From assembly GCF_011303555.1 (NCBI RefSeq), contig NZ_CP049868.1, positions 6,138,001 to 6,202,000 on the forward strand: a stretch of DNA of 64,000 nt, written 5' to 3'. The notes beneath the pieces are model-generated. The model saw nothing but the letters and a program-made list of their open reading frames with translations. It was not told the origin of the DNA and made no database searches. The DNA is from Pedobacter sp. HDW13 (GTDB lineage Bacteria > Bacteroidota > Bacteroidia > Sphingobacteriales > Sphingobacteriaceae). Positions 1 through 8,332 of this stretch are shown in pieces. The stretch's first letter is position 1, and each line of letters begins with the position of its first letter. The position numbers were made by a program, and so were the translations under genes.

Positions 1-70
1 TTTTACACCTACAGCTAAAAAAAATCTTTTCACCACCTTAGACAACTAAGAACACTTTAGCAAACTGTCA

Positions 71-260
71 CGCTTAGGGTCAATTTATTTCATAAAAATC
101 AATATGAATAACAGCCCATTCAGGGTCGTCATTACGAGCGTAGTGCAACGTAGCCGAGAAATCTGTCTCTATAGATTTCTCCGTTTCGCTACCGGTGAAA
201 AACCGGCTGGCTTCAGTCGAAATGACGATTCTTCTGTTGGGTCTGTCAATGATAGCGAAG
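71..260 (+). repeat. Dispersed repeat family A, copy 1
   Basis: About 190 bases are shared with 13010-13212 and, inverted, with 45790-46020. Diagnostic blocks are GTGCAACGTAG, TATAGATTTCTCC, the palindromic CCGGTGAAAAACCGG and TCAGTCGAAATGACGA. There is no open reading frame. It looks like a non-autonomous (MITE-like or REP-like) intergenic element. Confidence 0.75.
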
Positions 261-432
261 CATCTCTAAAAGATTAAATACCATCCCCTTAAATGCCCTC
301 AGGTATCTAAGGTGGCCTTAACGTGGAGTAAATGTGGAATAAAGGTGGGGTGCTGTGATGTTTTTTTGGACTCTTAATCAGATCGATTAAATTGGGTCAT
401 CATCCCTTTGTTTAAACCAATATACAAAAATT

Positions 433-516
433 ATAGCTATCCAAAATGGAATTATTAAAATTGATGGGCAACTGGGCGATCTTGTTTTTACAAACGCGGA
501 AGTAAGGATATTATAA
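433..516 (+). pseudogene. Possible remnant of a phage-type protein N-terminus
   Basis: From the ATA codon at 433, 27 codons read IAIQNGIIKIDGQLGDLVF and onward before an in-frame TAA at 514-516. The opening recalls, from memory, small Bacteroidota phage proteins that start M-A-x-Q-x-G-I-I-K. The same frame stays open after the stop to about 627 with protein-like content rich in aromatic and basic residues. No ATG is present, so at best this is a decayed fragment. The family resemblance is weak and unverified. Confidence 0.25.
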
Positions 517-733
517 GGCAAAGGCTACCCATACTGGCGCAAGTATTATTGCCACTTGCTTAAGAAATGGCCTGAATGTGCCTTTGTTAAGGCAATAAAT
601 CTGCTTTACACCTCCAACAACAATTTTTTTTCACCACCTTAGACAACTAAGACACCTTAGCAAACCATCATGCTGAGCAAAGCTAAGGATCTCTAAAAAA
701 CAAATAGAGTCGGGATTAATGCCCCTAACGAGA

Positions 734-1102
734 TTATACTTTGAATCTAAGCGAAGAAACAGCTTCATCCCATGATACCTCAGGTAATTCAAATAAAGCC
801 AAAGGAATTTGATCTTGGAACTTAAATTTACAAATTGTCGCCCACCCCATTGGTATACAATCAAAAGGTTTTAAATATTGTTCTGTTACATTTGTTAATT
901 CAATTTGTCCTTCAAAGACAATTTGATTGCTCATATTTTCGATTCGATTAAAAATAGTTCCTAATGGAATCTCATATTCTGAATAAAGGCAATAAAGAAT
1001 AACTTCTAACTTATTTAATACATCAAACTTTAAGACCTCTCTTAGTAAAGAGAAATCAGATGATGGAAACCTACCTGTAATTATAATATTTTCTCTTCCC
1101 AT
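734..1102 (-). CDS. Hypothetical protein (122 aa)
   Basis: I do not recognise this 122-residue protein. It has a plausible ATG start (MGRENIIITG), no signal peptide, no transmembrane segment, and a balanced composition of acidic, hydrophobic and aromatic residues ending in SSLRFKV. It looks like a small soluble cytoplasmic protein rather than a chance frame. It lies downstream of tRNA-Pro on the same strand, separated from it by a terminator, and is bounded on its other side by repeat DNA. Small orphan genes in such repeat-rich spots are often accessory. I cannot assign a function. Confidence 0.6.
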   Translation of the reverse strand: MGRENIIITGRFPSSDFSLLREVLKFDVLNKLEVILYCLYSEYEIPLGTIFNRIENMSNQIVFEGQIELTNVTEQYLKPFDCIPMGWATICKFKFQDQIPLALFELPEVSWDEAVSSLRFKV

Positions 1103-1170
1103 TATTCTATTTACAACTTAGAAACCTGCTTTTATTGCGATCCCCCCACTGAGGAACACACAATTTACTC

Positions 1171-1210
1171 AAAAACAAAAAAGCCTCTAAATTAATTTAA
1201 AGGCTTTTAA
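1171..1210 (-). terminator. Rho-independent terminator of tRNA-Pro
   Basis: Read on the minus strand, AAAAGCCT and AGGCTTTT form a hairpin stem around an AT-rich loop, followed by a T-rich tail. It starts a few bases after the tRNA 3' end, so it most likely ends the tRNA transcript. Confidence 0.8.
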
Positions 1211-1215
1211 TTATG

Positions 1216-1289
1216 TCGGGATGAGAAGATTCGAACTTCCGACCTCCAGCACCCCATGCTGGCGCGATACCTGGCTACGCTACATCCCG
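1216..1289 (-). tRNA. tRNA-Pro (anticodon GGG)
   Basis: The minus strand folds as a cloverleaf. The acceptor arms CGGGATG and CATCCCG pair, and the anticodon stem CCAGC/GCTGG encloses the loop ATGGGGT with anticodon GGG (reads CCC and CCU). The T-arm contains GTTCGAATC. The discriminator base is A, as usual for bacterial tRNA-Pro. CCA is not encoded and would be added after transcription. A strong promoter precedes it and a terminator follows. Confidence 0.95.
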
Positions 1290-1315
1290 TTGATCAATTT
1301 GATCTGAAAAACGAA

Positions 1316-1345
1316 CAAAGATAACATCCGGAACGAAAATCTCAA
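1316..1345 (-). promoter_or_regulatory. Bacteroidota sigma-70 promoter of tRNA-Pro
   Basis: The minus strand carries TTG (1343-1345), exactly 19 bases, then TATCTTTG (1316-1323). This matches the Bacteroidota -33/-7 pattern TTG-N19-TAnnTTTG. The -7 element ends 26 bases before the mature tRNA 5' end, leaving room for a short leader. Confidence 0.8.
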
Positions 1346-1373
1346 GAGCAGTCTCCAGATATTTTATTTTTTT

Positions 1374-2237
1374 TTATTTCCGCAGCATATTCCGGTATTC
1401 GGAAGGTTTCATTCCCTTTATCGTCTTAAAAAACTTATTAAAATTAGTGGGGTTGTTAAAGCCACTGGCATAACATACATCGGTTATGCTGTTATCTTCT
1501 GATTGTAAGAGCTTGCAGGCATGGCCAATCCTGATTTCGTTAATAAACTGGGTGAGCGATTTTTGCGCCCGCATTTTAAAAAAACGGCAAAAAGAATTGG
1601 GTGTCATGTTGCATAATTCGGCCACCTCTTCGAGATGAATATCGTTATGAAAATTTTTCATTAAAAACTGGTAAACCTTATTAATGCGGTTATTATCTTT
1701 TTCATCGTAATGGTTCTTAAAGGCTGCGCTCGAAAGGAATCTGTAATCTTTCGATTTAGCCAGTATTTTAATGATTTCGATTACCGAAATAATATTCCCA
1801 AAACCATCATTATTAGCGAGGCCCAGTAAAATTGGTTTTACCTTGTAAGTGGTTTCCTCATCAAAAACCATTCCCCGTGCAGCTCTCGAAGCAAGGTCTT
1901 CTACCTGTCGCAAAACCTCCTGATCATCGGTTAAGGTGTCGAAGAAATCGGCATTGAAATAAACAACAACCGATTTGACTGTTTTATCGTCCATATCTTC
2001 GTAACTCTTATCGTTCTGCCAAATGTGTGGCAGGTTTGGCCCCATCAATACCAAGTCATCATCTTCGAAATTCCCGATATGATCGCCAACAATCCGTTTG
2101 CCCTGACTCCGCTCAATCCACACCAATTCGCACAAATCGTGGAAATGGAAGGATGATATAAGCCGGTTATTATCAATATGTTTAATATGGATAGATTTCT
2201 CTCCTGAATGGTTGACATTAATCAGTTCAGATTTCAT
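1374..2237 (-). CDS. AraC-family transcriptional regulator
   Basis: A 287-residue cytoplasmic DNA-binding regulator. Residues about 1-170 match the cupin-type sensor half of AraC proteins (FHFHDLCELVWIE, then a GDHIGNFEDDDLVLMGPNLPH-type beta-barrel segment). Residues about 185-287 form the double helix-turn-helix, with LEEVAELCNMTPNSFCRFF as the first and ITDVCYASGFNNPTNFNKFF as the second. It is divergent from the SusC/SusD operon starting at 2454, with a 216-base shared control region, and is the obvious candidate to regulate that operon in response to a sugar. This is inference from position; the effector is unknown. Confidence 0.9.
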   Translation of the reverse strand: MKSELINVNHSGEKSIHIKHIDNNRLISSFHFHDLCELVWIERSQGKRIVGDHIGNFEDDDLVLMGPNLPHIWQNDKSYEDMDDKTVKSVVVYFNADFFDTLTDDQEVLRQVEDLASRAARGMVFDEETTYKVKPILLGLANNDGFGNIISVIEIIKILAKSKDYRFLSSAAFKNHYDEKDNNRINKVYQFLMKNFHNDIHLEEVAELCNMTPNSFCRFFKMRAQKSLTQFINEIRIGHACKLLQSEDNSITDVCYASGFNNPTNFNKFFKTIKGMKPSEYRNMLRK

Positions 2238-2453
2238 AAAATTTTCGAATTAAGCCCTTACAAGTAAACTAAATTAATGATAAATAGCAAAATACACCTA
2301 TTCGAGGTAAAAAAGTTTAGGTTTTTACAATTATAGTTTTACAAAAGGAATTGGGGCGCCCGTACTTTTAGTATTAGTAAACTTTCGATTCTCTGGTATA
2401 AACTGTACTAGAGCTATCGGAGTTTTTTTTAACCAAAAAACAATATAAACTGT

Positions 2454-5400
2454 ATGAAGAAAATTTTCCTAATTTGTTTTATTGTATTTCTATCCTCCGC
2501 GGTGTTTTCGCAAGATAAAATGCTTGTAAAAGGAACCGTAAGAAATACGAAGCAAGAACCGCTCACAGGCGTTAATGTGGGGGTAATCGGGCAGAACATT
2601 GTCGTAACAACCGATAATGAGGGCCATTTCATTATTCAAATCCCGAAACCAACGGGTGCAAGGCTAAGATTTAGTCTTGTCGGCTTTGCTACAATAGAAG
2701 TAGCAGCAAATGATCCCAAAGGACTTAACATTACATTAAGCGAAGATGAAAAAAATGCTTTGAATGATGTTGTAGTGGTAGGGTTCGGAACTACTAACGT
2801 TCGAAAAAATTCTACGGCTGTATCAACATTAAACCCCGAAAACGTAAAAACTTTGCCGGTTGGAGACATGGGAACTGCTTTACAAGGAAGAATTCCAGGT
2901 GTTATTGTTCAGCAAGGAAGTGCCGAGCCTGGCCAAAACGGCGCAAGTATATCGATCAGAGGTAATGGCGAGCCAATGTATGTTATAGATGGTTTTATTT
3001 CTACACGAGCACGTTTTCTAACCTTAAATAAAGCTGATATAAACTCCTTAACTGTACTTAAGGATGGCGCCTCGACTGCGGTTTACGGTATGAACGCGGG
3101 TAATGGAGTTATTGTAATTACCACTAAACAAGGACAAGCCGGTAAGCTGGAAATTGACTATCAGGCAAATTTTGCGTTCAATATGCTTTCATACCCTACG
3201 AAACGGTTTGATGCTTACCAACATGCTGTAGCCATTAATAACCTTAACCAGGCCTTGGGGCAAGGAACTTATTCTTTTAAAACCCAGGCAGAGTTAGAAG
3301 ATATTAAACAACATTTATCTGATTACACCAACTGGGAAAACGCGTTACTACGCAAATTTGCTCCTCAGGCAGAACATTCCATTACTATAAATGGTGGTAC
3401 TGAGAAGTTGAGATTTTCAGGAAGCTTGAATAAACTGGGGCAACAAGGCATTTATAAATTTAACTCCTTAGATTATGATCGTTACAACTATAGATCGAAC
3501 GTAGGTACAACATTTGATAAAATTGGTTTAACTTTTGATTTTAATATCAATGGTACACTAACCGACGAAAAATATCCACCGGCAGGGGCTGGAACAATAT
3601 TTTCACGTTTAAGAGATAGAAATCCTTTTGAAAAGCCATTTACTGCAGCTGGCAATATTTCCAATCAATTTGATAATCCGGCACTTCAGCTACTCAGTCC
3701 AGGATATATTAAATTAAGAACTGTTTACAATCAATTGGGTGCACAATTAACCTGGACAGTGCCCGGAGTGAGTGGTTTAAGTTTCGGCTTCAACGGAAAT
3801 TACAATATTGAATCGCTAGACCGGGTTGACTGGATCCAAACAGCTACATATTTTGATGAGGCTGGTAATGCAACAAAGGAAATACCGGCAAACATTGGTG
3901 TTAACAGATCTTCGTATCTGACAAGCAGGTTCGATGTTAACGTAAGAGCAGATTACAAAAAAACCTTATTTGCAAAACATAATATTGAGGCTACAGTAGT
4001 TCAAACGCAGCAGCACACCTACAGCAATACACTTGGTGCGGGTACAAGAGGTTTTACAGTTACCGAAATTAAACAAATTCAGAAAGGAGATGCCTCATTA
4101 ATTACGGCATCGAACACAGAAGGTGAACAAGCATGGATGGGCTATGTTGGCCGTTTCCATTATGATTACGATAGAAAATACCTTATTGAATTTGCTGGTC
4201 GTTATGATGGATCTGACAATTTCCCTAATGGCAAAAGATGGGGATTCTTTCCATCCGTATCTGCAGGATGGGCAATTTCTGAAGAAGGTTTCTTCAAAAA
4301 AATAAAAGATGGTAATGTGCTTAATTTCTTAAAATTAAGGGCTTCTTATGGTCAGGTGGGTATAAATGGTGCAGATCATGCTGCCTATGCTTACCTACCA
4401 ACCTACAACTATAACACAAATGCTTATGTAGTTGATGGCCAGTTACAAAACACGGTTAGTCCTGGTCCTACCCCGAGTGTCAACATCACCTGGTTCGATA
4501 GAACAAAATATGATGCGGGTTTAGATTTCTTTATGTTTAAGAATAAACTCGAAGGTTCTGTCGATTATTTCTTTGAAAAAACTAAAGGTTACCTCGCTTC
4601 TGCAGCTTTCCGTTATACCGATCCCATTGGATATGCTTTACCGCTTGTAGTATCGCAGGCTGAAGATAGAATTGAAGGCATTGATGGAAGTTTAAGGTAT
4701 AAAACTAATATTGGTCGCGTTAATTTCAATGCTGGTTTCAATTTCACTTATTACAGATCTTTTGCTTTTAAAACCAACGAAGATAGTGTTACACTTGCCA
4801 ACCCACGTATACGGGCACAAGGAAACGAGAAATTTTATGTTGGAACGGGCTATGTTGGCGCTAAATTTTATACCAATGCACAAGACATACTCAACAGTCC
4901 AAAGCGTATCACTTCAAGAGATCTTCAACCCGGAGATTTACAATATGAAGATGTAAATGGCGACGGAAAAATAGACGGACAAGATCAAAAAAGATTTGGA
5001 CATAACACTTCTCCAACTTTTGTTTACGGAATAGATTTGGGTGCAAACTATAAAGGCTTATCTGTTGCAGCAACCATTCAAGGTACGGGTTCAAGAGAAA
5101 CCTATATGGGAAGTGCGGCAATGGGTGCTGAAGGTGAAAGACGTTTGGATTTTCAATTCCAATCTGACGTTTGGACACCCACCAATCCTAACGCTACATT
5201 TCCAAGAGCAGGAAATGCATCTTTAAACGATAACAACAACTATGCATCATCTGATTTCTGGGCTAGAAATTCTACCTATGTGAGGTTAAAATCTGTCACT
5301 TTATCCTATGATTTTAAACACGCCGTTCTTAACAAACAAAATTGGATCCGCAACCTGTCTTTATTTGTATCGGGCATGAATTTGTTCGCTTTTGGCCCCT

Positions 5401-5495
5401 CAGTAAAATACGGCGACCCTGAAGCAAACAGTTTTGATGGCTACGCATATCCGATGATGAGAACATATTCAACAGGCTTTCAACTAGGTTTTTAA
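2454..5495 (+). CDS. SusC/RagA-family TonB-dependent outer-membrane transporter
   Basis: A 1,013-residue outer-membrane receptor that would import a glycan or other large nutrient with its SusD partner. A signal peptide (MKKIFLICFIVFLSSAVFSQ) is followed by a carboxypeptidase-regulatory-like domain (about 24-95), the TonB-box-like segment NDVVVVGFGT, the plug (about 110-230, with QGRIPGVIVQQGSAEPGQ and the SusC signature SISIRGNG) and a long beta-barrel ending in aromatic F (STGFQLGF). There is no STN domain, so it should not signal through a FecR/sigma pair; the adjacent AraC regulator fits this. The stop lies 12 bases before susD. Substrate cannot be deduced. Confidence 0.95.
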   Translation: MKKIFLICFIVFLSSAVFSQDKMLVKGTVRNTKQEPLTGVNVGVIGQNIVVTTDNEGHFIIQIPKPTGARLRFSLVGFATIEVAANDPKGLNITLSEDEKNALNDVVVVGFGTTNVRKNSTAVSTLNPENVKTLPVGDMGTALQGRIPGVIVQQGSAEPGQNGASISIRGNGEPMYVIDGFISTRARFLTLNKADINSLTVLKDGASTAVYGMNAGNGVIVITTKQGQAGKLEIDYQANFAFNMLSYPTKRFDAYQHAVAINNLNQALGQGTYSFKTQAELEDIKQHLSDYTNWENALLRKFAPQAEHSITINGGTEKLRFSGSLNKLGQQGIYKFNSLDYDRYNYRSNVGTTFDKIGLTFDFNINGTLTDEKYPPAGAGTIFSRLRDRNPFEKPFTAAGNISNQFDNPALQLLSPGYIKLRTVYNQLGAQLTWTVPGVSGLSFGFNGNYNIESLDRVDWIQTATYFDEAGNATKEIPANIGVNRSSYLTSRFDVNVRADYKKTLFAKHNIEATVVQTQQHTYSNTLGAGTRGFTVTEIKQIQKGDASLITASNTEGEQAWMGYVGRFHYDYDRKYLIEFAGRYDGSDNFPNGKRWGFFPSVSAGWAISEEGFFKKIKDGNVLNFLKLRASYGQVGINGADHAAYAYLPTYNYNTNAYVVDGQLQNTVSPGPTPSVNITWFDRTKYDAGLDFFMFKNKLEGSVDYFFEKTKGYLASAAFRYTDPIGYALPLVVSQAEDRIEGIDGSLRYKTNIGRVNFNAGFNFTYYRSFAFKTNEDSVTLANPRIRAQGNEKFYVGTGYVGAKFYTNAQDILNSPKRITSRDLQPGDLQYEDVNGDGKIDGQDQKRFGHNTSPTFVYGIDLGANYKGLSVAATIQGTGSRETYMGSAAMGAEGERRLDFQFQSDVWTPTNPNATFPRAGNASLNDNNNYASSDFWARNSTYVRLKSVTLSYDFKHAVLNKQNWIRNLSLFVSGMNLFAFGPSVKYGDPEANSFDGYAYPMMRTYSTGFQLGF

Positions 5496-5507
5496 ATCTA
5501 TATAAAA

Positions 5508-7376
5508 ATGAAAAAAAATATTATAATCTGGGTTTTAGGGGTTGCAGCTTTGCTTCCACTATCGTGTAAAAAGTTTCTCGATACCCAACCTTACGATAAA
5601 ATAACAGGAGAACAAACCTGGGCAAGTGAAAATTTAACCACCGCTTTTATTTATCAGATATATGCAGATGTGCTAGGCAATAATACCTGGTTATCTGCTT
5701 ACAGCACGGGTAACGCAGCCCGGTCAGAAAGTTCAACAAAAAATGCAATGACCGGAACATTAAATAGTGCTTATTGGTCAAAAGACCGTGCAGATTTGAT
5801 GACAAAAAACGATAATTATGGCTGGTTGAGCTATAGTGTTTTGTGGAAAATACATACGGCAATGAAAAACATTCAGGCCAGTAATTCATTTGGAGCAGAT
5901 TATAAAAAACGGGCATTGGCAGAGCTGTATTTTCTACGCGCAGCACACTATTTTATGTTCGCTAAACAATATGGTGGCTTACAAATAATTGATCGCGAAT
6001 TATCTGAAGAAGACAATTTACAGATTCCAAGAAAAACAACAAAGGAAACCTACGATTTCATCATTAGTGATTTGGATAAAGCAGCTACCGATCTACCTGC
6101 GGTAAGTCAACGTGGAAGAGCTTCCTCAATGGCTGCCAACGCCTTATTAATGCGCGTTAGCCTACAGGCAGCAGCTTATGTAGATGGTGGAACTGCAAAC
6201 AGTACCTATTATGATAAGGTTATTTCAGCCGGTACAGCACTAGGTTTAAATGCAACTGGTAGTCAGTTGAGTCCGTATTTTGATATGTTTAGAAAGTATG
6301 AAACTGCCATTGCCTCAAGAGAAATTATTTTATCATTTGAGCGGAATAAAATCAACTCTTCGTTATACGATACCCCAATGCAATATCAGGGCTGTTGGTC
6401 TACGGGCAAATTTTCTACTTACGCAAAAACAAACTTTCCTATTTCGGTTACCATGAATTTTTGGGGAATGGATGGCGGAGCCTGGCCAACACAAGATTTG
6501 GTTGATGATTATTTAGTTAAAGATATAGACGGAACGATTAAACCATGGCAAAATGCTAGCTATGTAAACACCGGCAGTAGCGTAGACGAAAAAATGTATT
6601 TTACTGCTACCAAAAAGAGAGATTTAAGATTTTATTCTTCTATTCTATATGATGGTTGTACCTATTTTAACGATCAGGTTAAAGTATATTTTAGAAGAGA
6701 TGGTAATGTTAGCAACGCCAACAGTAAAATAAACGAAGGTTCTCAGGCAGAGTATGGTTACGTAGCTGGAAACACAGAGAATTATAACTCTTCTACTGGG
6801 TATGGCATGTTGAAATACTTTTATACCCATGTTTTAAGTGTGCCAAGTCCTGGCGATCAAAAATTAGATTATTGTTATAGCGTACTGAGATATGGAGAGG
6901 CCTATTTAAATATGGCAGAGGCCTATTTAATGAAAGGTGATTTAATAAATGCTAAAAAATATATGGTTCCGACGATGGTTAAACATGGTGGATTTGATGA
7001 GGCACAAGCCAACGCCTATTTGGCTCCCTTATCGGGCAATGTTTGGGGAAATACTTTATTTGAGGCATATAAAAGAGAAAGAAATGTAGAAATGGTATAC
7101 GAAAACAATGATCGCTACTGGTCTTTGTTGAGATGGGGCATGCGTACCAGTGGTGGTGTTAAAAACGGAGAATATGCAACCGGAGGCTATATTATACCCG
7201 ATTTAACAGGTCCGCTGCGAGGTATTCGAATTGCCCGAGATGGCAACAGCTATAGCTTTTTTACTGATAACAATGTGGTTGGTGAAGCTAAATTTACTGC
7301 CAAACGTTATTTATTGCCAATAAATGAAACATTCAGGTTAAAATCTGGTGTTGCACAAAATCCAGGATGGGATTGA
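5508..7376 (+). CDS. SusD/RagB-family nutrient-binding outer-membrane lipoprotein
   Basis: A 622-residue surface lipoprotein that caps the upstream SusC barrel and captures the substrate. The N-terminus MKKNIIIWVLGVAALLPLSC ends in a lipobox cysteine followed by KKFLDTQP, the usual SusD start. The central part has the helical TPR-like segments typical of the family (RALAELYFLRAAHYFMFAKQYGG). The C-terminal part contains the RYGEAYLNMAEAYL-type helix and the closing ERNVEMVYENNDRYWSLLRWG motif. The next gene begins about 26 bases after the stop, so the three genes are probably one operon. Confidence 0.95.
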   Translation: MKKNIIIWVLGVAALLPLSCKKFLDTQPYDKITGEQTWASENLTTAFIYQIYADVLGNNTWLSAYSTGNAARSESSTKNAMTGTLNSAYWSKDRADLMTKNDNYGWLSYSVLWKIHTAMKNIQASNSFGADYKKRALAELYFLRAAHYFMFAKQYGGLQIIDRELSEEDNLQIPRKTTKETYDFIISDLDKAATDLPAVSQRGRASSMAANALLMRVSLQAAAYVDGGTANSTYYDKVISAGTALGLNATGSQLSPYFDMFRKYETAIASREIILSFERNKINSSLYDTPMQYQGCWSTGKFSTYAKTNFPISVTMNFWGMDGGAWPTQDLVDDYLVKDIDGTIKPWQNASYVNTGSSVDEKMYFTATKKRDLRFYSSILYDGCTYFNDQVKVYFRRDGNVSNANSKINEGSQAEYGYVAGNTENYNSSTGYGMLKYFYTHVLSVPSPGDQKLDYCYSVLRYGEAYLNMAEAYLMKGDLINAKKYMVPTMVKHGGFDEAQANAYLAPLSGNVWGNTLFEAYKRERNVEMVYENNDRYWSLLRWGMRTSGGVKNGEYATGGYIIPDLTGPLRGIRIARDGNSYSFFTDNNVVGEAKFTAKRYLLPINETFRLKSGVAQNPGWD

Positions 7377-7402
7377 TTTTGAAACAAATTAATGAGAAAA
7401 AG

Positions 7403-7951
7403 ATGAAAAAGATTATAAAATCGTTTTTAAGTATAATTGCACTTGTAGTTATTTCAGTATCTACCGGATGTCTAAAGCGTGGGATGGAAGATTTAAAAAA
7501 TTCCAATCAAAATACATTGTCTACAGTAGATTACACCTACAGATTTTTATATGATGATGTGATAAAAGAAGGAACTCCTAATCAGGAAAACTTAAAGGAT
7601 CGCGTTTGCGAAGTTGTATTTAAAAAAGTAAGTACACCAATAACTGTTAACGGCAAAACTGGTTTTAGTACAATACTTACCTATGATGCAAATTCGGTAC
7701 TGAAAGCCGGCCCTACCGGTAAGGTAACCAAAGCAGATTTGTATGCAAAGTTTCAAACTTTAATAGCAAACGACCAATTGAATAAGTTATGGGTCTACAT
7801 TACTGTTCCAGACGCATCTATGGTAACGCCTTTGGAAGATGCTCCAAAACTTGGAACACCTGCAGATTTCTCAAAAGATCGTTATTACCGTGTTACTGCT
7901 GCAGATGGCTCTTCAAAAGATTATGTGATAAGAACAATTAAAGGTTTCTAA
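7403..7951 (+). CDS. SusCD-associated lipoprotein (DUF5018-like C-terminus)
   Basis: A 182-residue predicted lipoprotein. I place the start at 7403 because MKKIIKSFLSIIALVVISV gives a proper signal peptide ending at STGC, the probable lipidated cysteine; the frame also has an upstream ATG at 7367 that would overlap susD. The body resembles small accessory lipoproteins encoded after SusD. The C-terminal stretch YRVTAADGSSKDYVI recalls the repeated Ig-like motif of DUF5018 and related domains. It probably sits on the cell surface and assists substrate binding, but it lacks recognisable catalytic motifs. A strong terminator follows at 8063. Confidence 0.75.
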   Translation: MKKIIKSFLSIIALVVISVSTGCLKRGMEDLKNSNQNTLSTVDYTYRFLYDDVIKEGTPNQENLKDRVCEVVFKKVSTPITVNGKTGFSTILTYDANSVLKAGPTGKVTKADLYAKFQTLIANDQLNKLWVYITVPDASMVTPLEDAPKLGTPADFSKDRYYRVTAADGSSKDYVIRTIKGF

Positions 7952-8062
7952 GAGGAACTTTTACAGTCCCTAAAAAAGACACTTTTAAACGCTAGTATTT
8001 TAAAAAACTATATCCAGCGAAAAATAAAAGCCTTATAGACTTAGATAGTTAGTTAGTGAACG

Positions 8063-8096
8063 GGGCCCAGCAGTGGATACTGCCTGGGCCCTTTTA
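8063..8096 (+). terminator. Terminator of the first SusCD operon
   Basis: GGGCCCAG and CTGGGCCC form a GC-rich stem (8063-8091), extended by AGT/ACT pairing inside, and are followed by TTTT. It lies about 110 bases after the last gene of the operon. Most of the remaining 7952-8332 gap shows nothing else coding. Confidence 0.8.
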
Positions 8097-8220
8097 GTAT
8101 AAGTGAAATACTTTTTAATAATCCCATATTGCAGTTTTACGCTACAGAACTATCTTTTACTACAACAGAAGTGCCTTTGAGTATCTCCGGGTGTATTAGC
8201 AAGGTACGGAACGACATTTT

Positions 8221-8258
8221 AGTACTTCGGAGTGTATTTTTTCTACTTCCGAAGTACT
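8221..8258. other. 11-bp inverted repeat between convergent operons
   Basis: AGTACTTCGGA (8221-8231) pairs perfectly with TCCGAAGTACT (8248-8258). It lies between the convergent SusCD operon and the symporter gene. T-runs next to it are short on both strands, so it may be a weak bidirectional terminator or simply a palindrome. Confidence 0.5.
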
Positions 8259-8332
8259 TTTAAATAGCAGCTGGGAGAGTTTTAAGTTATGGGCCTATTT
8301 AACGGATGTTAATAACCAATAACTTATGCGAA

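Larger units (their letters stand above)
2..672. repeat. Direct-repeat-flanked, gene-poor region
   Basis: Two related copies of a roughly 70-base sequence (about 2-70 and 604-672) begin with TTACACCT and continue through a shared CACCACCTTAGACAACTAAG core to CTTAGCAAAC. They flank about 530 bases with no intact gene. Between them lie a copy of the long dispersed repeat (about 71-260) and a possible gene remnant (433-516). The arrangement could be a duplication boundary or the footprint of a lost element, but I see no transposase and no clear terminal inverted repeats. Confidence 0.55.
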
